A stretch of 64,000 nucleotides of DNA, taken from an uncultured Pelagibacteraceae bacterium. Lineage in GTDB: Bacteria; Pseudomonadota; Alphaproteobacteria; Pelagibacterales; Pelagibacteraceae. The stretch covers positions 1 to 64,000 of the forward strand of contig CACALX010000004.1 in assembly GCA_902533445.1 (NCBI GenBank), read 5' to 3'. The notes under the pieces are model-generated. The model ran no database searches and was not told the DNA's origin. It saw only the letters and a list, made by a program, of their open reading frames with translations. Shown here piece by piece: positions 54,980 to 64,000 of this stretch. Numbering within the stretch: the stretch's first letter is position 1; every line of letters begins with the position of its first letter. Both the position numbers and the translations under genes were made by a program.

Positions 54980-56085
54980 AAAGTTATTCGATAGCAAAAT
55001 CTAGAAGACTTAGAAGTACACCATATACTTCAAGAATAGAAAAACAAGGTGTAACAGCTTATACAATATATAACCATATGTTACTTCCTGCAGCATTTGG
55101 ATCTGTAGAAGATTCTTATCATCACTTAAAAGAACACGTTCAGATTTGGGATGTTGCAGCAGAAAGGCAAGTTGAAATTTCAGGAAAGGATTCAGCTAAA
55201 TTAGTTCAATTAATGACTTGTAGAGATTTATCTAAATCTAAAGATGGTAGATGTTATTATTGTCCTATTATAGATGACCAGGGTGGAATAATTAATGACC
55301 CTGTAGTGTTGAGACTAAATCAAGAGAAATGGTGGATATCTATTGCAGACTCTGATGTAATTTTATTTGCAAAAGGATTAGCAATTGGAAATAAATTTGA
55401 TGTAAAAATTATAGAACCAAATGTAGATATAATGGCTGTCCAAGGACCAAAGTCATTTAAATTAATGGAAAAAGTATTTGGTGAAAAAATTACTAAATTA
55501 AAATTTTTTGGATTTGATTATTTTAATTTTGAAGGAGTTGATCATTTAATTGCACAATCAGGTTGGTCTAAGCAAGGTGGTTATGAAATTTATGTTCAAA
55601 ATACAGAGTCTGGCCAAAAGTTATATGATCATCTATTTGAAGTTGGTAAAGAATTTAACATTAAACCTGGATGCCCTAATTTGATAGAGAGAATTGAAAG
55701 TGCTCTTTTATCATTTGGAAACGATATGGATAACAATGACAACCCGTTTGAGTGTGGTTTCGATAAGTATGTTAATTTAGATAGTGATGTAAAATTTTTA
55801 GGTAAAGAAAAATTAATAAAAATAAAAGAAGACGGAATTAACAAAAAGTTAATGGGTATCAAAATTGATATTAACGAAATTAGTGTGACAGGTTCTCTAG
55901 ATTTGACAGATGAAAACAACAACTTAATTGGAGAATTAAGATCTGCTTGTTATTCACCTCACTTCAGAAAAGTAATTGGTATAGCCATGATGCAAAAAGG
56001 ACACTGGAATCCTGATCAAAATGTAAAAGTTATTATAAATGGATATAATTGCGCTGGAAAAGTTTGCGATTTACCATTCATTTAG
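54976..56085 (+). CDS. dmdA: Dimethylsulfoniopropionate demethylase DmdA
   Basis: Transfers a methyl group of DMSP to tetrahydrofolate, giving 3-methylmercaptopropionate and 5-methyl-THF. The 369-residue protein is GcvT-like and matches what I know of the Pelagibacter enzyme closely, with [20 protein letters not shown]-like N-terminus, [20 protein letters not shown] (50-69), [31 protein letters not shown] and the end GKVCDLPFI. This length and these segments separate DmdA from glycine cleavage T-protein. It is the last gene of dmdC-dmdB-hydrolase-dmdA; FolD, encoded at 9.5 kb, serves the same folate pool. Confidence 0.95.
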   Translation: MKSYSIAKSRRLRSTPYTSRIEKQGVTAYTIYNHMLLPAAFGSVEDSYHHLKEHVQIWDVAAERQVEISGKDSAKLVQLMTCRDLSKSKDGRCYYCPIIDDQGGIINDPVVLRLNQEKWWISIADSDVILFAKGLAIGNKFDVKIIEPNVDIMAVQGPKSFKLMEKVFGEKITKLKFFGFDYFNFEGVDHLIAQSGWSKQGGYEIYVQNTESGQKLYDHLFEVGKEFNIKPGCPNLIERIESALLSFGNDMDNNDNPFECGFDKYVNLDSDVKFLGKEKLIKIKEDGINKKLMGIKIDINEISVTGSLDLTDENNNLIGELRSACYSPHFRKVIGIAMMQKGHWNPDQNVKVIINGYNCAGKVCDLPFI

Positions 56086-56100
56086 TATAACAACCTCATC

Positions 56101-57111
56101 ATGAATATAGCTATAGTAGGTGCTACTGGTAACGTTGGTAGAAAACTAATAGAGATTTTAGAAACAAGAAATTTTGAAATCTCTGAATTATATTTAGTTG
56201 CTTCGTCTAGAAGTGAAGGAAAAAAAATTAAATTTCTTGAAAAAGAACACACAGTAATAGCTTTAGAGAAATTTGATTTTTCGAAAGTAAAAATTGCTTT
56301 TTTTGCAGCTGGAAGTTCAATTGCAGAAAAATGGGCTCATATTGCTGCAGAAAAAACTATAGTAATTGATAACTCTAAATATTTCAGAAAAGACCCTGAT
56401 GTTCCATTAATAGTACCAGAAGTGAATTCTAAAAAATTATCTGATGTTAAAAATAAAAATATTATTGCAAATGGAAATTGTTCAGTAATTCCAGTTGTAG
56501 TAGCTTTAAAACCCCTTCATGATTTGTATAATGTAAAGAGGATAGTTGCCTCGACTTATCAATCTGTTTCAGGAGCCGGCAAAGAACCCATGGATGAGCT
56601 TTTGTCTCAAACAAAAGAGTATTTTGAGAATAAAAAATTAGACTCTAAATTTTTTACAAAACAAATTGCATTTAATGCAATTCCTCATATTGATAGTTTT
56701 CTAGAGAGTGGTTATACGAAAGAAGAGCAAAAAACTTCTGATGAAATTAAAAAAATATTAGATAAAAAAATTAAAGTAACTTCCACTTGTGTAAGAATTC
56801 CAGTTTTAGTTTCTCACTCTATAAGTGCAAATGTTGAGTTTGATAAAAAATGTGATCTTGATGAAATAAGAACTGTTTTATCTAGCTCTCCAGGATGCAA
56901 GGTTGTTGACGAACATAAAGATGGTGGTTACATAACTCCTGTTGAAGCTGAAGATAAGTTTGAAACATTTATATCGAGAATTAGGCTAGATGATTCTCAA
57001 CCAAATACAATAAATTTATGGATAGTTTCTGATAATTTATTAAAGGGTGCTGCACTAAATGCAATTCAAATAGCAGAAGGATTAATTAAAGAAGAATTTT
57101 ATGGAAGATAA
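56101..57111 (+). CDS. asd: Aspartate-semialdehyde dehydrogenase
   Basis: Reduces aspartyl phosphate to the semialdehyde for lysine, threonine and methionine synthesis. The 336-residue protein has IAIVGATGNVGRKLIEIL (3-20), the catalytic Cys in IIANGNCSVIPVVVALKPL (about 121-139), STYQSVSGAGKEPMDEL and VRIPVLVSHSISANVEF. Starts 15 bp after dmdA; its end overlaps the sdhC start by 11 bp. Confidence 0.96.
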   Translation: MNIAIVGATGNVGRKLIEILETRNFEISELYLVASSRSEGKKIKFLEKEHTVIALEKFDFSKVKIAFFAAGSSIAEKWAHIAAEKTIVIDNSKYFRKDPDVPLIVPEVNSKKLSDVKNKNIIANGNCSVIPVVVALKPLHDLYNVKRIVASTYQSVSGAGKEPMDELLSQTKEYFENKKLDSKFFTKQIAFNAIPHIDSFLESGYTKEEQKTSDEIKKILDKKIKVTSTCVRIPVLVSHSISANVEFDKKCDLDEIRTVLSSSPGCKVVDEHKDGGYITPVEAEDKFETFISRIRLDDSQPNTINLWIVSDNLLKGAALNAIQIAEGLIKEEFYGR

Positions 57112-57484
57112 AAGACCATTGTCACCTCATATTAATATTTATAAATGGCATATATCTTCACTAGTTTCTATATCGCATAGAATTACAGGTATTATAAATA
57201 TTATAGCTATAACTTTAGTTTGTGTCTGGGTTTCTTGGCTAATTTTAGGAGAAACTAAATATGATTTGATAAACTTTTTTTTTAATTCATTTCTTGGAAA
57301 ATTTGTTGCAATAGGGTTAGCATGGTCTTTTAGTTTTCAAATACTTAGTGAAATCAGACATTTAATAATGGATATGGGTTATGGCTATGAACTGAAAACT
57401 ACTCGTATAACAGGTTTGATGGTGATCTTTGGTTCATTAATTTTAACTATTTTATTTTACTTAATTGGAAAAAACTTTTTTTAA
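57101..57484 (+). CDS. sdhC: Succinate dehydrogenase cytochrome b556 subunit
   Basis: A 127-residue membrane anchor with three helices. RPLSPHINIYKWHISSLVSI (5-24), SHRITGI and FQILSEIRHLIMDMGYG, which contains the heme-ligand histidine region, are SdhC signatures. Together with SdhD it binds heme b and quinone. Starts within the last bases of asd. Confidence 0.95.
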   Translation: MEDKRPLSPHINIYKWHISSLVSISHRITGIINIIAITLVCVWVSWLILGETKYDLINFFFNSFLGKFVAIGLAWSFSFQILSEIRHLIMDMGYGYELKTTRITGLMVIFGSLILTILFYLIGKNFF

Positions 57485-57485
57485 T

Positions 57486-57812
57486 ATGAATTTAGCTACA
57501 AAAAAATGGGTGTTTTTAAAATTATCATCTATAATTTTAGTCCCTTTAATGTTTTGGTTTATAATTAATTTCATATCAGTTTATGATGGAGATTATTCTG
57601 AAGTAATTAGTTTTTTTTTAAACAAAACAAATAAGTTTTTATTTAGTATATTTTTAATTTTTGCTTATTTTTTTTCTGCCATAAGTATTAGTGAGGTTTT
57701 TGAGGACTATATTTCTAATGAAAAAACCAAATATGTCGCAAACAGACTTCTCTATATTTCTGCTATAATAATCCCATTATTAACAATAATAATTTTACTT
57801 AATCTAAAATAA
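57486..57812 (+). CDS. sdhD: Succinate dehydrogenase membrane anchor SdhD
   Basis: A 108-residue protein with three hydrophobic helices (about 10-29, 46-70 and 85-107). It is poorly conserved, as SdhD usually is; [19 protein letters not shown] at the start fits. The assignment rests on size, helix number and position between sdhC and sdhA. I take the ATG at 57486, one base after the sdhC stop, over a longer form from 57465 that would overlap sdhC. A normal SdhD heme-ligand histidine is not obvious. Confidence 0.85.
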   Translation: MNLATKKWVFLKLSSIILVPLMFWFIINFISVYDGDYSEVISFFLNKTNKFLFSIFLIFAYFFSAISISEVFEDYISNEKTKYVANRLLYISAIIIPLLTIIILLNLK

Positions 57813-59587
57813 TGAGTGCTTATAATATTATAGATCATGAATATGATGTAGTTGTCTTAGGAGCTGGTGGATCTGGCTTGAGAGCTGCTGTTGGATTAAG
57901 CGAAGCTGGATTGAAAACAGCCTGTATTTCAAAAGTATTTCCAACTAGAAGTCACACATCTGCTGCACAAGGAGGTATCTCAGCTGCACTTGGTAACATG
58001 GGAGAAGATGACTGGAGATGGCACATGTATGATACGGTCAAAGGTGCTGACTGGTTAGGAGATCAAGACAGTATTGAGTATTTATGTAAAGAAGCTCCAA
58101 AAGCAGTTTTAGAATTAGAAAAATATGGAGTTCCATTTAGTAGAACTGAAGAGGGAAAAATTTATCAAAGACCTTTTGGAGGAATGACAAAAAATTATGG
58201 AAATGGAATTGTACAAAGAACGTGTGCTGCTGCAGATAGAACTGGTCATGCAATTCTTCATACGCTTTATGGACAGGCCCTAAAACATAACACTGAGTTT
58301 TTTATAGAATATTTTGCACTAGATCTTTTAATGAAAGATGGAGCATGCAAAGGCTTAATTGCATGGAATTTAAATGATGGAACAATCCATAGATTTAGAG
58401 CACACACTGTAATTATAGCCACAGGTGGATATGGGAAAGTTTATTATTCAGCTACATCTGCGCACACTTGTACTGGAGATGGAAATGCAATGGTATTAAG
58501 AGCTGGATTGCCTCTTCAGGACATGGAGTTTGTTCAATTTCATCCAACAGGAATTTACGGTCATGGTACATTGATAACAGAAGGTGCCCGAGGAGAGGGT
58601 GGTTATCTTACCAATTCTAAAGGTGAAAGATTTATGGAAAGATATGCTCCAAATGCAAAAGATTTAGCATCAAGAGATGTTGTTAGTAGATCAATGTCTA
58701 TTGAAATAAATGAAGGAAGAGGTGTTGGTAAAGATCAAGATCATGTTCATTTGAACTTAAGTCATTTAGATAAAGATATTATTGAAAGTAGACTTCCAGG
58801 AATTACTGATGCTGCAAGATTATTTGCAAATGTAGATGTAACTAAAGAGCCAATACCCGTTGTACCAACGGTTCATTATAATATGGGAGGAATTCCAACA
58901 AATTATAAAGCAGAAGTTTTAACTGTTAATGGTTCAGAAAAAACTGTTCCAGGTCTGATGGCTATAGGAGAAGCAGCATGCGTTTCAGTTCATGGCGCAA
59001 ATAGACTTGGTTCTAATTCACTAATTGATTTAGTAGTATTTGGAAGAGCAGCAGCAAAGAGAGCTGCAGAATTAGTAAAACCTGGAACTCCTCATGAAGA
59101 GATGCCTGAGTCTGAGACGCAAAAATGTTTAGATAGATTTGATAAGTTAAGAAATGCAAATGGAAATAATAGTACTGCAGAACTTAGACTTTCAATGCAA
59201 AAAACAATGCAATCTAAATGTGCAGTATTTAGAACAGAAAAGAATCTAAAAGAAGGAGTTGATGATATTAGAAAAGCTTATGATGGAATGGACTCAATTT
59301 CTGTCAAAGATAGATCTTTAGTTTTTAACACTGATTTAGTAGAAACTTTAGAATTTGATAATCTAATTAGACAGGCAGTAACAACAGTTGAATCTGCATA
59401 TCACAGAAAAGAAAGCAGAGGAGCTCATGCAAGAGATGATTATCCAAAAAGAAATGACGAAAAATTTATGCAACACACTCTTGCTTGGTGTGATGGAAAA
59501 AATACAAAAATTAGCTACAGACCAGTTCACAAGTCAACTTTGACCAATGATGTTCAATATTTTCCACCACAAGAACGGGTATACTAA
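57812..59587 (+). CDS. sdhA: Succinate dehydrogenase flavoprotein subunit
   Basis: Oxidises succinate to fumarate with covalent FAD. The 591-residue protein has [17 protein letters not shown] (14-30), [19 protein letters not shown] in which the His binds [24 protein letters not shown] (short: [19 protein letters not shown]), and the active-site Arg region [15 protein letters not shown]. Standard length. Start shares a base with the sdhD stop and its stop overlaps sdhB (TAATG). Confidence 0.98.
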   Translation: MSAYNIIDHEYDVVVLGAGGSGLRAAVGLSEAGLKTACISKVFPTRSHTSAAQGGISAALGNMGEDDWRWHMYDTVKGADWLGDQDSIEYLCKEAPKAVLELEKYGVPFSRTEEGKIYQRPFGGMTKNYGNGIVQRTCAAADRTGHAILHTLYGQALKHNTEFFIEYFALDLLMKDGACKGLIAWNLNDGTIHRFRAHTVIIATGGYGKVYYSATSAHTCTGDGNAMVLRAGLPLQDMEFVQFHPTGIYGHGTLITEGARGEGGYLTNSKGERFMERYAPNAKDLASRDVVSRSMSIEINEGRGVGKDQDHVHLNLSHLDKDIIESRLPGITDAARLFANVDVTKEPIPVVPTVHYNMGGIPTNYKAEVLTVNGSEKTVPGLMAIGEAACVSVHGANRLGSNSLIDLVVFGRAAAKRAAELVKPGTPHEEMPESETQKCLDRFDKLRNANGNNSTAELRLSMQKTMQSKCAVFRTEKNLKEGVDDIRKAYDGMDSISVKDRSLVFNTDLVETLEFDNLIRQAVTTVESAYHRKESRGAHARDDYPKRNDEKFMQHTLAWCDGKNTKISYRPVHKSTLTNDVQYFPPQERVY

Positions 59588-60366
59588 TGGTGCAATTGAA
59601 TTTACCAAAAAATTCTGAAGTCAAAAAAGGTAAATATTTTAAAGACAAAACAGGTTCTAAAAATCTTAGAAAAGTAAATGTTTATAGATGGGATCCCTCT
59701 ACCGAGGAAAATCCAAGAATTGATACTTATGAAGTTGATATGGATAACTGTCCTTCAAAAGTCTTGGATATTTTAAATAAAATTAAAAACGAAATTGATC
59801 CAACATTAGCTTACAGAAGATCTTGTGCTCATGGAGTTTGTGGTTCTTGTGCTATGAACATGGGTGGTAAAAATGGTTTAGCGTGCACAACTCCACATTC
59901 GGAAATTGATGGAGATGTAGACATATATCCTCTACCGCACTTGAAAGTTAAAAGAGATTTAATTGGTGATTTAGATGGTTTGTATAAACAGTATGAATCT
60001 ATTGAACCTTGGCTAAAAAATAATTCAAAAAAAGAAACAACAGAAATTTATCAATCTCAAGAAGATAGAGCAAAACTTGATGGTGCTTATGAATGTATTA
60101 TGTGTGCATGTTGTTCAACATCTTGCCCAAGTTATTGGTGGAATGGAGATAAATATTTAGGTCCAGCAGTTCTTTTACAAGCATATAGATGGATCGTTGA
60201 TAGTAGAGATGAAGAAAGAAAAGCAAGATTAAAAAAAGTTGCTGATGAATTAAAACTTTACAGATGTCATACTATTTTAAATTGTACAAATGCTTGTCCT
60301 AAAGGGCTAAATCCTGCAAAAGCAATTGCAGAAATTAAAAAAATGTTAGCTACGGCCAATGTTTAA
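59587..60366 (+). CDS. sdhB: Succinate dehydrogenase iron-sulfur subunit
   Basis: A 259-residue protein with the 2Fe-2S motif [12 protein letters not shown] (about 79-90), and the 4Fe-4S/3Fe-4S motifs [13 protein letters not shown] (about 167-179) and CTNACPKG (about 235-242). It links the flavin of SdhA to the quinone site in the SdhC/D anchor. Last gene of sdhCDAB; a 39-bp gap precedes the next gene. Confidence 0.98.
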   Translation: MVQLNLPKNSEVKKGKYFKDKTGSKNLRKVNVYRWDPSTEENPRIDTYEVDMDNCPSKVLDILNKIKNEIDPTLAYRRSCAHGVCGSCAMNMGGKNGLACTTPHSEIDGDVDIYPLPHLKVKRDLIGDLDGLYKQYESIEPWLKNNSKKETTEIYQSQEDRAKLDGAYECIMCACCSTSCPSYWWNGDKYLGPAVLLQAYRWIVDSRDEERKARLKKVADELKLYRCHTILNCTNACPKGLNPAKAIAEIKKMLATANV

Positions 60367-60405
60367 ATAGACTATTAAGTTTTTTTGATTTAAAAGACCG
60401 TATTC

Positions 60406-61899
60406 ATGAAATTAATAGAGCACTTCGTTAATGGAAAAATAATTCCAGGTTCATCTGATAGAAAAGGAAAAGTATTTAATCCTGCAACAGGAGAACAAGA
60501 GTCTGAGGTAAGACTTGCAAGTAAATCTGATTTAGATCAAGCTGTAGAAGCAGCCAAAAAAGCATTTGAAACTTGGTCTGCGAAACCTCCCTTACAAAGA
60601 GCAAGGATTATTTTTAAATTTAAGGAATTAATTGAAAAAAACTCTGATGAGTTAACAAAGCTAATAGTATCAGAACACGGAAAAGTTTTTGAGGATGCCA
60701 GAGGATCTTTAACAAGAGGGCTTGAGGTAGTAGAGTTTGCTTGTGGAATTCCTCATTTGTTAAAAGGTGAATATTCAGAAAACGTTGGAACAAATGTTGA
60801 TAGTTGGTCAATGCGACAACCTCTAGGGGTAGTAGCTGGAATTACTCCATTTAATTTTCCAGCAATGGTACCAATGTGGATGTTTCCAATAGCAATTGCT
60901 TGTGGAAATACATTTATATTAAAACCTTCAGAAAAAGATCCTTCATGTCCAGTCAGATTAGCAGAGTTACTTAGTGAAGCTGGATTGCCAGAGGGCGTAT
61001 TTAATGTAGTTAATGGTGATAAAGAAGCTGTTGATGCAATTTTAGAAAATAAAGATATTAAAGCTGTAAGCTTTGTTGGATCCACTCCAATTGCAAAATA
61101 TATTTACGAAAATTCAGCTAAAAATGAAAAAAGAGTACAAGCACTTGGAGGTGCAAAAAATCACTTAGTAGTTATGCCAGATTGTGACTTGGATGGTGCA
61201 GTAAATGGATTGATGGGTGCAGCTTACGGATCTGCAGGTGAAAGATGTATGGCTCAATCTGTTGCGGTTGCTGTTGGAGATATTGGTGATGAATTAGTTT
61301 CAAGACTTTCAAAAAAAGCAGAGGCCTTAAAAGTAGGACCTGGTATGGATAAAACCTCAGAGATGGGACCTCTGGTTACAAAAGAGCATTTAGAAAGAGT
61401 AAAAAGTTATGTGGATTTAGGAGTTAAAGAGGGTGCAAAATTAGTTGTCGATGGAAGAAACTTAAAGCTTCAAGGTTATGAAAATGGATTTTATATAGGT
61501 GGTTGTTTATTTGATCACGTTAATAAAGACATGAGAATTTATAAAGAAGAAATTTTTGGCCCTGTTCTATCTGTAGTTAGAGTTAAAACTTTTGAAGAGG
61601 CTGCAAAACTAATTAATGATCATGAATACGGCAACGGAGTAAGTATTTATACTAGAGATGGTGATGCAGGCAGAACATTTGCTAGTAAAATTCAAGTAGG
61701 AATGGTTGGTATCAATGTTCCAATTCCAGTTCCTATGGCCTTTCATAGTTTTGGTGGTTGGAAAAGATCATTATTTGGAGATAGTGGCATGCATGGCATG
61801 GAAGGAATAAAATTCTATACTAAACTTAAAACTGTAACATCACGATGGCCTTCAGGTGTGCGAACAAACGCAGAATTTGTAATGCCAACAATGAAATAA
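60406..61899 (+). CDS. mmsA: CoA-acylating methylmalonate-semialdehyde dehydrogenase
   Basis: Converts methylmalonate semialdehyde (or malonate semialdehyde) to propionyl-CoA (or acetyl-CoA). The 497-residue protein begins HFVNGKIIPGSSDRKGKVFNP, typical of MmsA, and has VVAGITPFNFPAMVPMWMFP, LGGAKNHLVVMPDCDLD (the NHL in place of the usual ALDH Glu marks the CoA-acylating group) and the catalytic Cys in YGSAGERCMAQS. Standard length. It lies between sdhB and mdh. Role could be valine, inositol or C3-acid breakdown; the latter could include acrylate-derived carbon. Confidence 0.94.
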   Translation: MKLIEHFVNGKIIPGSSDRKGKVFNPATGEQESEVRLASKSDLDQAVEAAKKAFETWSAKPPLQRARIIFKFKELIEKNSDELTKLIVSEHGKVFEDARGSLTRGLEVVEFACGIPHLLKGEYSENVGTNVDSWSMRQPLGVVAGITPFNFPAMVPMWMFPIAIACGNTFILKPSEKDPSCPVRLAELLSEAGLPEGVFNVVNGDKEAVDAILENKDIKAVSFVGSTPIAKYIYENSAKNEKRVQALGGAKNHLVVMPDCDLDGAVNGLMGAAYGSAGERCMAQSVAVAVGDIGDELVSRLSKKAEALKVGPGMDKTSEMGPLVTKEHLERVKSYVDLGVKEGAKLVVDGRNLKLQGYENGFYIGGCLFDHVNKDMRIYKEEIFGPVLSVVRVKTFEEAAKLINDHEYGNGVSIYTRDGDAGRTFASKIQVGMVGINVPIPVPMAFHSFGGWKRSLFGDSGMHGMEGIKFYTKLKTVTSRWPSGVRTNAEFVMPTMK

Positions 61900-61909
61900 G
61901 AGGAAATAA

Positions 61910-62872
61910 ATGAAAAAAATATCTTTAATTGGCGCAGGCCAAATAGGTGGAACGCTAGCACATTTAATTGGAATAAAAGAGCTTGTTGATGAAGTTATTT
62001 TATTTGATGTTGCAAGTGGAATAGCTAAAGGAAAGGCTTTAGATATAGCTCAATCATCATCAGTTGATGGATTTAATGTAAAATTATCAGGTACAGACGA
62101 TTATAAAGATATTAAAGATTCTGATGTTATCATAATTACAGCAGGAGTTCCTAGAAAGCCAGGAATGAGTAGAGATGATCTTCTCGGTATAAATTTAAAA
62201 ATCATTAAACAGGTAGCTCAAGGAGTAAAAGAAAACGCTTCGAACGCCTTCGTAATTTGTATCACCAACCCTTTAGACGTAATGGTTATGGCGTTTCAAA
62301 AGTTTTCAGGTTTGCCTGCAAATAAAGTTGTCGGTATGGCAGGAATTTTAGATAGCTCAAGATTTAAACTATTTTTATCATTAGAGTTTGGTGTGCCTGT
62401 AAGAGAGATTGAAGCAATGGTTATGGGTGGTCATGGAGATACTATGGTTCCAATGCCAAGATTTACAAAAATATCTGGTAAACCTTTATTAGATCTTGTG
62501 AAAGAGGGAAAGATTTCTCAAGAGAGAGTTGAAGAAATTAATCAAAGAACTAGAGACGGTGGAGCAGAAATCGTTAAGTATTTAGAAAAAGGTTCTGCTT
62601 TTTATGCACCTGCAGCATCGGGAGTTCAAATGGCTGAGTCATATTTAAAAGATGAAAAAAAATTATTACCTTGTGCAGTGCAGTTAAATGGTGAGTACGG
62701 AGTAGAAAATGTTTATGCAGGAGTACCAGTTGTAATTGGTAAAGACGGAGTTGAAAAAATTGAAGTAGTGGATTTAGGTGAAAAAGAAAATAAAGAGTTT
62801 ATGCACTCTATAGATGCTGTCAAAGCTCTTTGGGAAGCTGCCTCTAAAATAGATCCAGATCTTTCAAAATAA
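61910..62872 (+). CDS. mdh: Malate dehydrogenase
   Basis: A 320-residue LDH-like malate dehydrogenase of the alphaproteobacterial type. [18 protein letters not shown] (4-21), [17 protein letters not shown] (about 77-93), ITNPLDVMV with Asn for substrate binding, and [15 protein letters not shown] containing the catalytic His are all standard; R in VPRKPGMSR is the malate-selecting arginine. A clear AGAGGAAA ribosome binding site precedes its start. Directly upstream of sucC, a TCA-cycle order typical of alphaproteobacteria. Confidence 0.97.
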   Translation: MKKISLIGAGQIGGTLAHLIGIKELVDEVILFDVASGIAKGKALDIAQSSSVDGFNVKLSGTDDYKDIKDSDVIIITAGVPRKPGMSRDDLLGINLKIIKQVAQGVKENASNAFVICITNPLDVMVMAFQKFSGLPANKVVGMAGILDSSRFKLFLSLEFGVPVREIEAMVMGGHGDTMVPMPRFTKISGKPLLDLVKEGKISQERVEEINQRTRDGGAEIVKYLEKGSAFYAPAASGVQMAESYLKDEKKLLPCAVQLNGEYGVENVYAGVPVVIGKDGVEKIEVVDLGEKENKEFMHSIDAVKALWEAASKIDPDLSK

Positions 62873-62874
62873 TA

Positions 62875-64000
62875 ATGAATATTCACGAGCACCAAGCAAA
62901 AGAAATTTTAAAGAAATATGGAGCAATAGTTCCAGCAGGAGTATTTTCAACAAGTGTTGATGACTTACTTGAAAAAGCAAAAAATTTAAAAACTGAAAAG
63001 TATGTTTTAAAGGCTCAAATTCATGCTGGTGGTAGAGGTAAAGCTGGAGGAGTTAAAATTCTTAATACACTTGAGGAATTAAAAAATTCAGCAAAAGAGT
63101 TACTTGGAAAAATACTTGTAACTCATCAAACTGGACCTGAAGGAAGAGAAGTTAAGCGATTATATGTTGAAGAGTCCTCTAATATAGAAAAAGAATTCTA
63201 TTTATCATGTTTAGTTGATAGAGCGAGTTCAAAGATTGCATTTATTTCAAGTGATCAAGGTGGAATGGATATTGAAGAAGTAGCAAGCTCAAATCCAGAA
63301 AAAATTATTACAACTAAAGTTGATATAGCTGAACAAATATCAGATGCAGATTGTGAGACAGTAATTAAAATTTTTGATTTAAACAGTAATGCAAAAGATC
63401 AAGCAATTTCACTAATCAAATCAATTTATAAAATGTTTATTAGCACAGATGCAAGTATGGTTGAGGTAAATCCTTTAATTTTAACAAAAGAGGGAAAGAT
63501 TGTTTGTTTAGATGCAAAAGTTAATTTCGACTCTAATGCATTATTTAGACACCCTGAAATTCTAGAACTAAGAGATCTAAATGAAGAAGATCCAACTGAG
63601 ATTGAAGCTAGCAAACATGATTTAGCTTATATAAAGTTAGATGGAAGTATTGGATGTATGGTTAATGGTGCAGGTTTAGCAATGGCAACTATGGACATCA
63701 TCAAATTATATGGCAAAGAACCAGCTAATTTCTTAGATGTAGGAGGTGGAGCCTCAAAAGAAAAAGTTTCTGCAGCATTTAAAATCATTCTTTCAGACAA
63801 AAATGTTAAGGGAATTTTGATAAATATTTTTGGAGGAATAATGAGATGTGATGTGCTTGCACAAGGAGTAGTTGACGCTGCAAAAGAAATTAATATCAGT
63901 GTACCTTTGGTAGTTCGACTTGCAGGGACAAATTTTAAAGAGGGAAAAGAAATTTTAGATAATTCGGGTTTAAAATTAATTTCAGCAGAGAACTTAGATG
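62875..64000 (+). CDS. sucC: Succinyl-CoA synthetase beta subunit (3' end beyond window)
   Basis: The first 375 codons of the ADP/GDP-forming beta subunit; the full protein is about 385-400 residues, so only the last residues are missing. It starts MNIHEHQAKEILKKYG (1-16), then has the ATP-grasp segment KAQIHAGGRGKAGGVK (45-60), MVEVNPLILTKEGK, and the CoA-phosphorylation region FLDVGGGASKEKVSAAF and NIFGGIMRCDVLAQG. It begins three bases after mdh; sucD should follow outside the window. Confidence 0.97.
   Translation, partial: MNIHEHQAKEILKKYGAIVPAGVFSTSVDDLLEKAKNLKTEKYVLKAQIHAGGRGKAGGVKILNTLEELKNSAKELLGKILVTHQTGPEGREVKRLYVEESSNIEKEFYLSCLVDRASSKIAFISSDQGGMDIEEVASSNPEKIITTKVDIAEQISDADCETVIKIFDLNSNAKDQAISLIKSIYKMFISTDASMVEVNPLILTKEGKIVCLDAKVNFDSNALFRHPEILELRDLNEEDPTEIEASKHDLAYIKLDGSIGCMVNGAGLAMATMDIIKLYGKEPANFLDVGGGASKEKVSAAFKIILSDKNVKGILINIFGGIMRCDVLAQGVVDAAKEINISVPLVVRLAGTNFKEGKEILDNSGLKLISAENLD

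Noticed and set aside
1-64000. CRISPR array, prophage, insertion sequence, tRNA or rRNA genes
   Set aside because: No repeated spacer units, integrase or transposase proteins, or cloverleaf and rRNA sequences were seen anywhere in the window.

Overview
The window looks like a chromosomal segment of a SAR11-clade alphaproteobacterium (Pelagibacterales, 'Candidatus Pelagibacter'-like). The reasons are the very low G+C, genes packed with 1-11 bp overlaps or gaps of a few bases, small intergenic regions, and a set of genes typical of that clade: a complete dmdA with its dmdB/dmdC partners, glcDEF, a TRAP transporter, PsiE, DUF2794 and an IalB-like protein. I recognised dmdA from its close resemblance to the Pelagibacter DMSP demethylase. 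I see no tRNA, rRNA, insertion sequence, prophage or CRISPR array, and no stretch over 300 bp without a gene. The longest non-coding stretches are about 190 bp (before dctP), 178 bp (before ccmC) and 166 bp (before ffh), and all three hold inverted repeats.

Layout. 1-5 kb: an acetate module (sodium:solute symporter plus DUF4212 subunit, and acetyl-CoA synthetase) split by an unknown gene on the other strand. 5-10.4 kb: EVE-domain protein and tsaD on the minus strand, then hemC, hemD, an MscS channel, YggT and folD on the plus strand. 10.4-21 kb: small membrane proteins, a TauD-type dioxygenase, a metallo-hydrolase, a PQQ-type sugar dehydrogenase, an SDR, a light-repair group (photolyase-related protein, a 42-codon DUF2256 gene, a second photolyase-like protein with an apparently rearranged domain order), PsiE, argG, an IalB-like protein and an aldo/keto reductase. 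21-28 kb: BI-1 protein, DUF2794, septation protein A, hspQ, then ccmCDEFGH for cytochrome c maturation with a PagL-type lipid A deacylase at its end.

28-40 kb: a block for two- and three-carbon hydroxy/oxo acids: an FMN alpha-hydroxy-acid dehydrogenase, an aminotransferase, glcDEF, a glyoxylate/hydroxypyruvate-type reductase, a TRAP transporter (with a terminator between the binding-protein gene and the membrane genes) and an amidase. 40-45 kb: EamA transporter, hydrolase, a secreted unknown, ftsY, dapF, and then a strongly structured leader in front of ffh. 45-51 kb: ffh-rpsP-trmD-rplS and leuCDB. 51-56 kb: the DMSP demethylation pathway as dmdC-dmdB-alpha/beta hydrolase-dmdA. 56-64 kb: asd, sdhCDAB, a methylmalonate-semialdehyde dehydrogenase, mdh and the start of sucC.

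How it fits together: the genes describe an aerobic heterotroph that takes up acetate, glycolate-like acids and DMSP and feeds them into the TCA enzymes encoded at the right end. The most interesting points are the multi-hairpin leader of ffh (44477-44586), the unassigned hydrolase embedded in the dmd operon, the photolyase-like protein with its FAD domain first, the paired hairpins before ccmC and dctP, and low-complexity charged tails on Acs (Lys-rich) and on ribosomal proteins S16 and L19 (Ala/Pro/Glu-rich).
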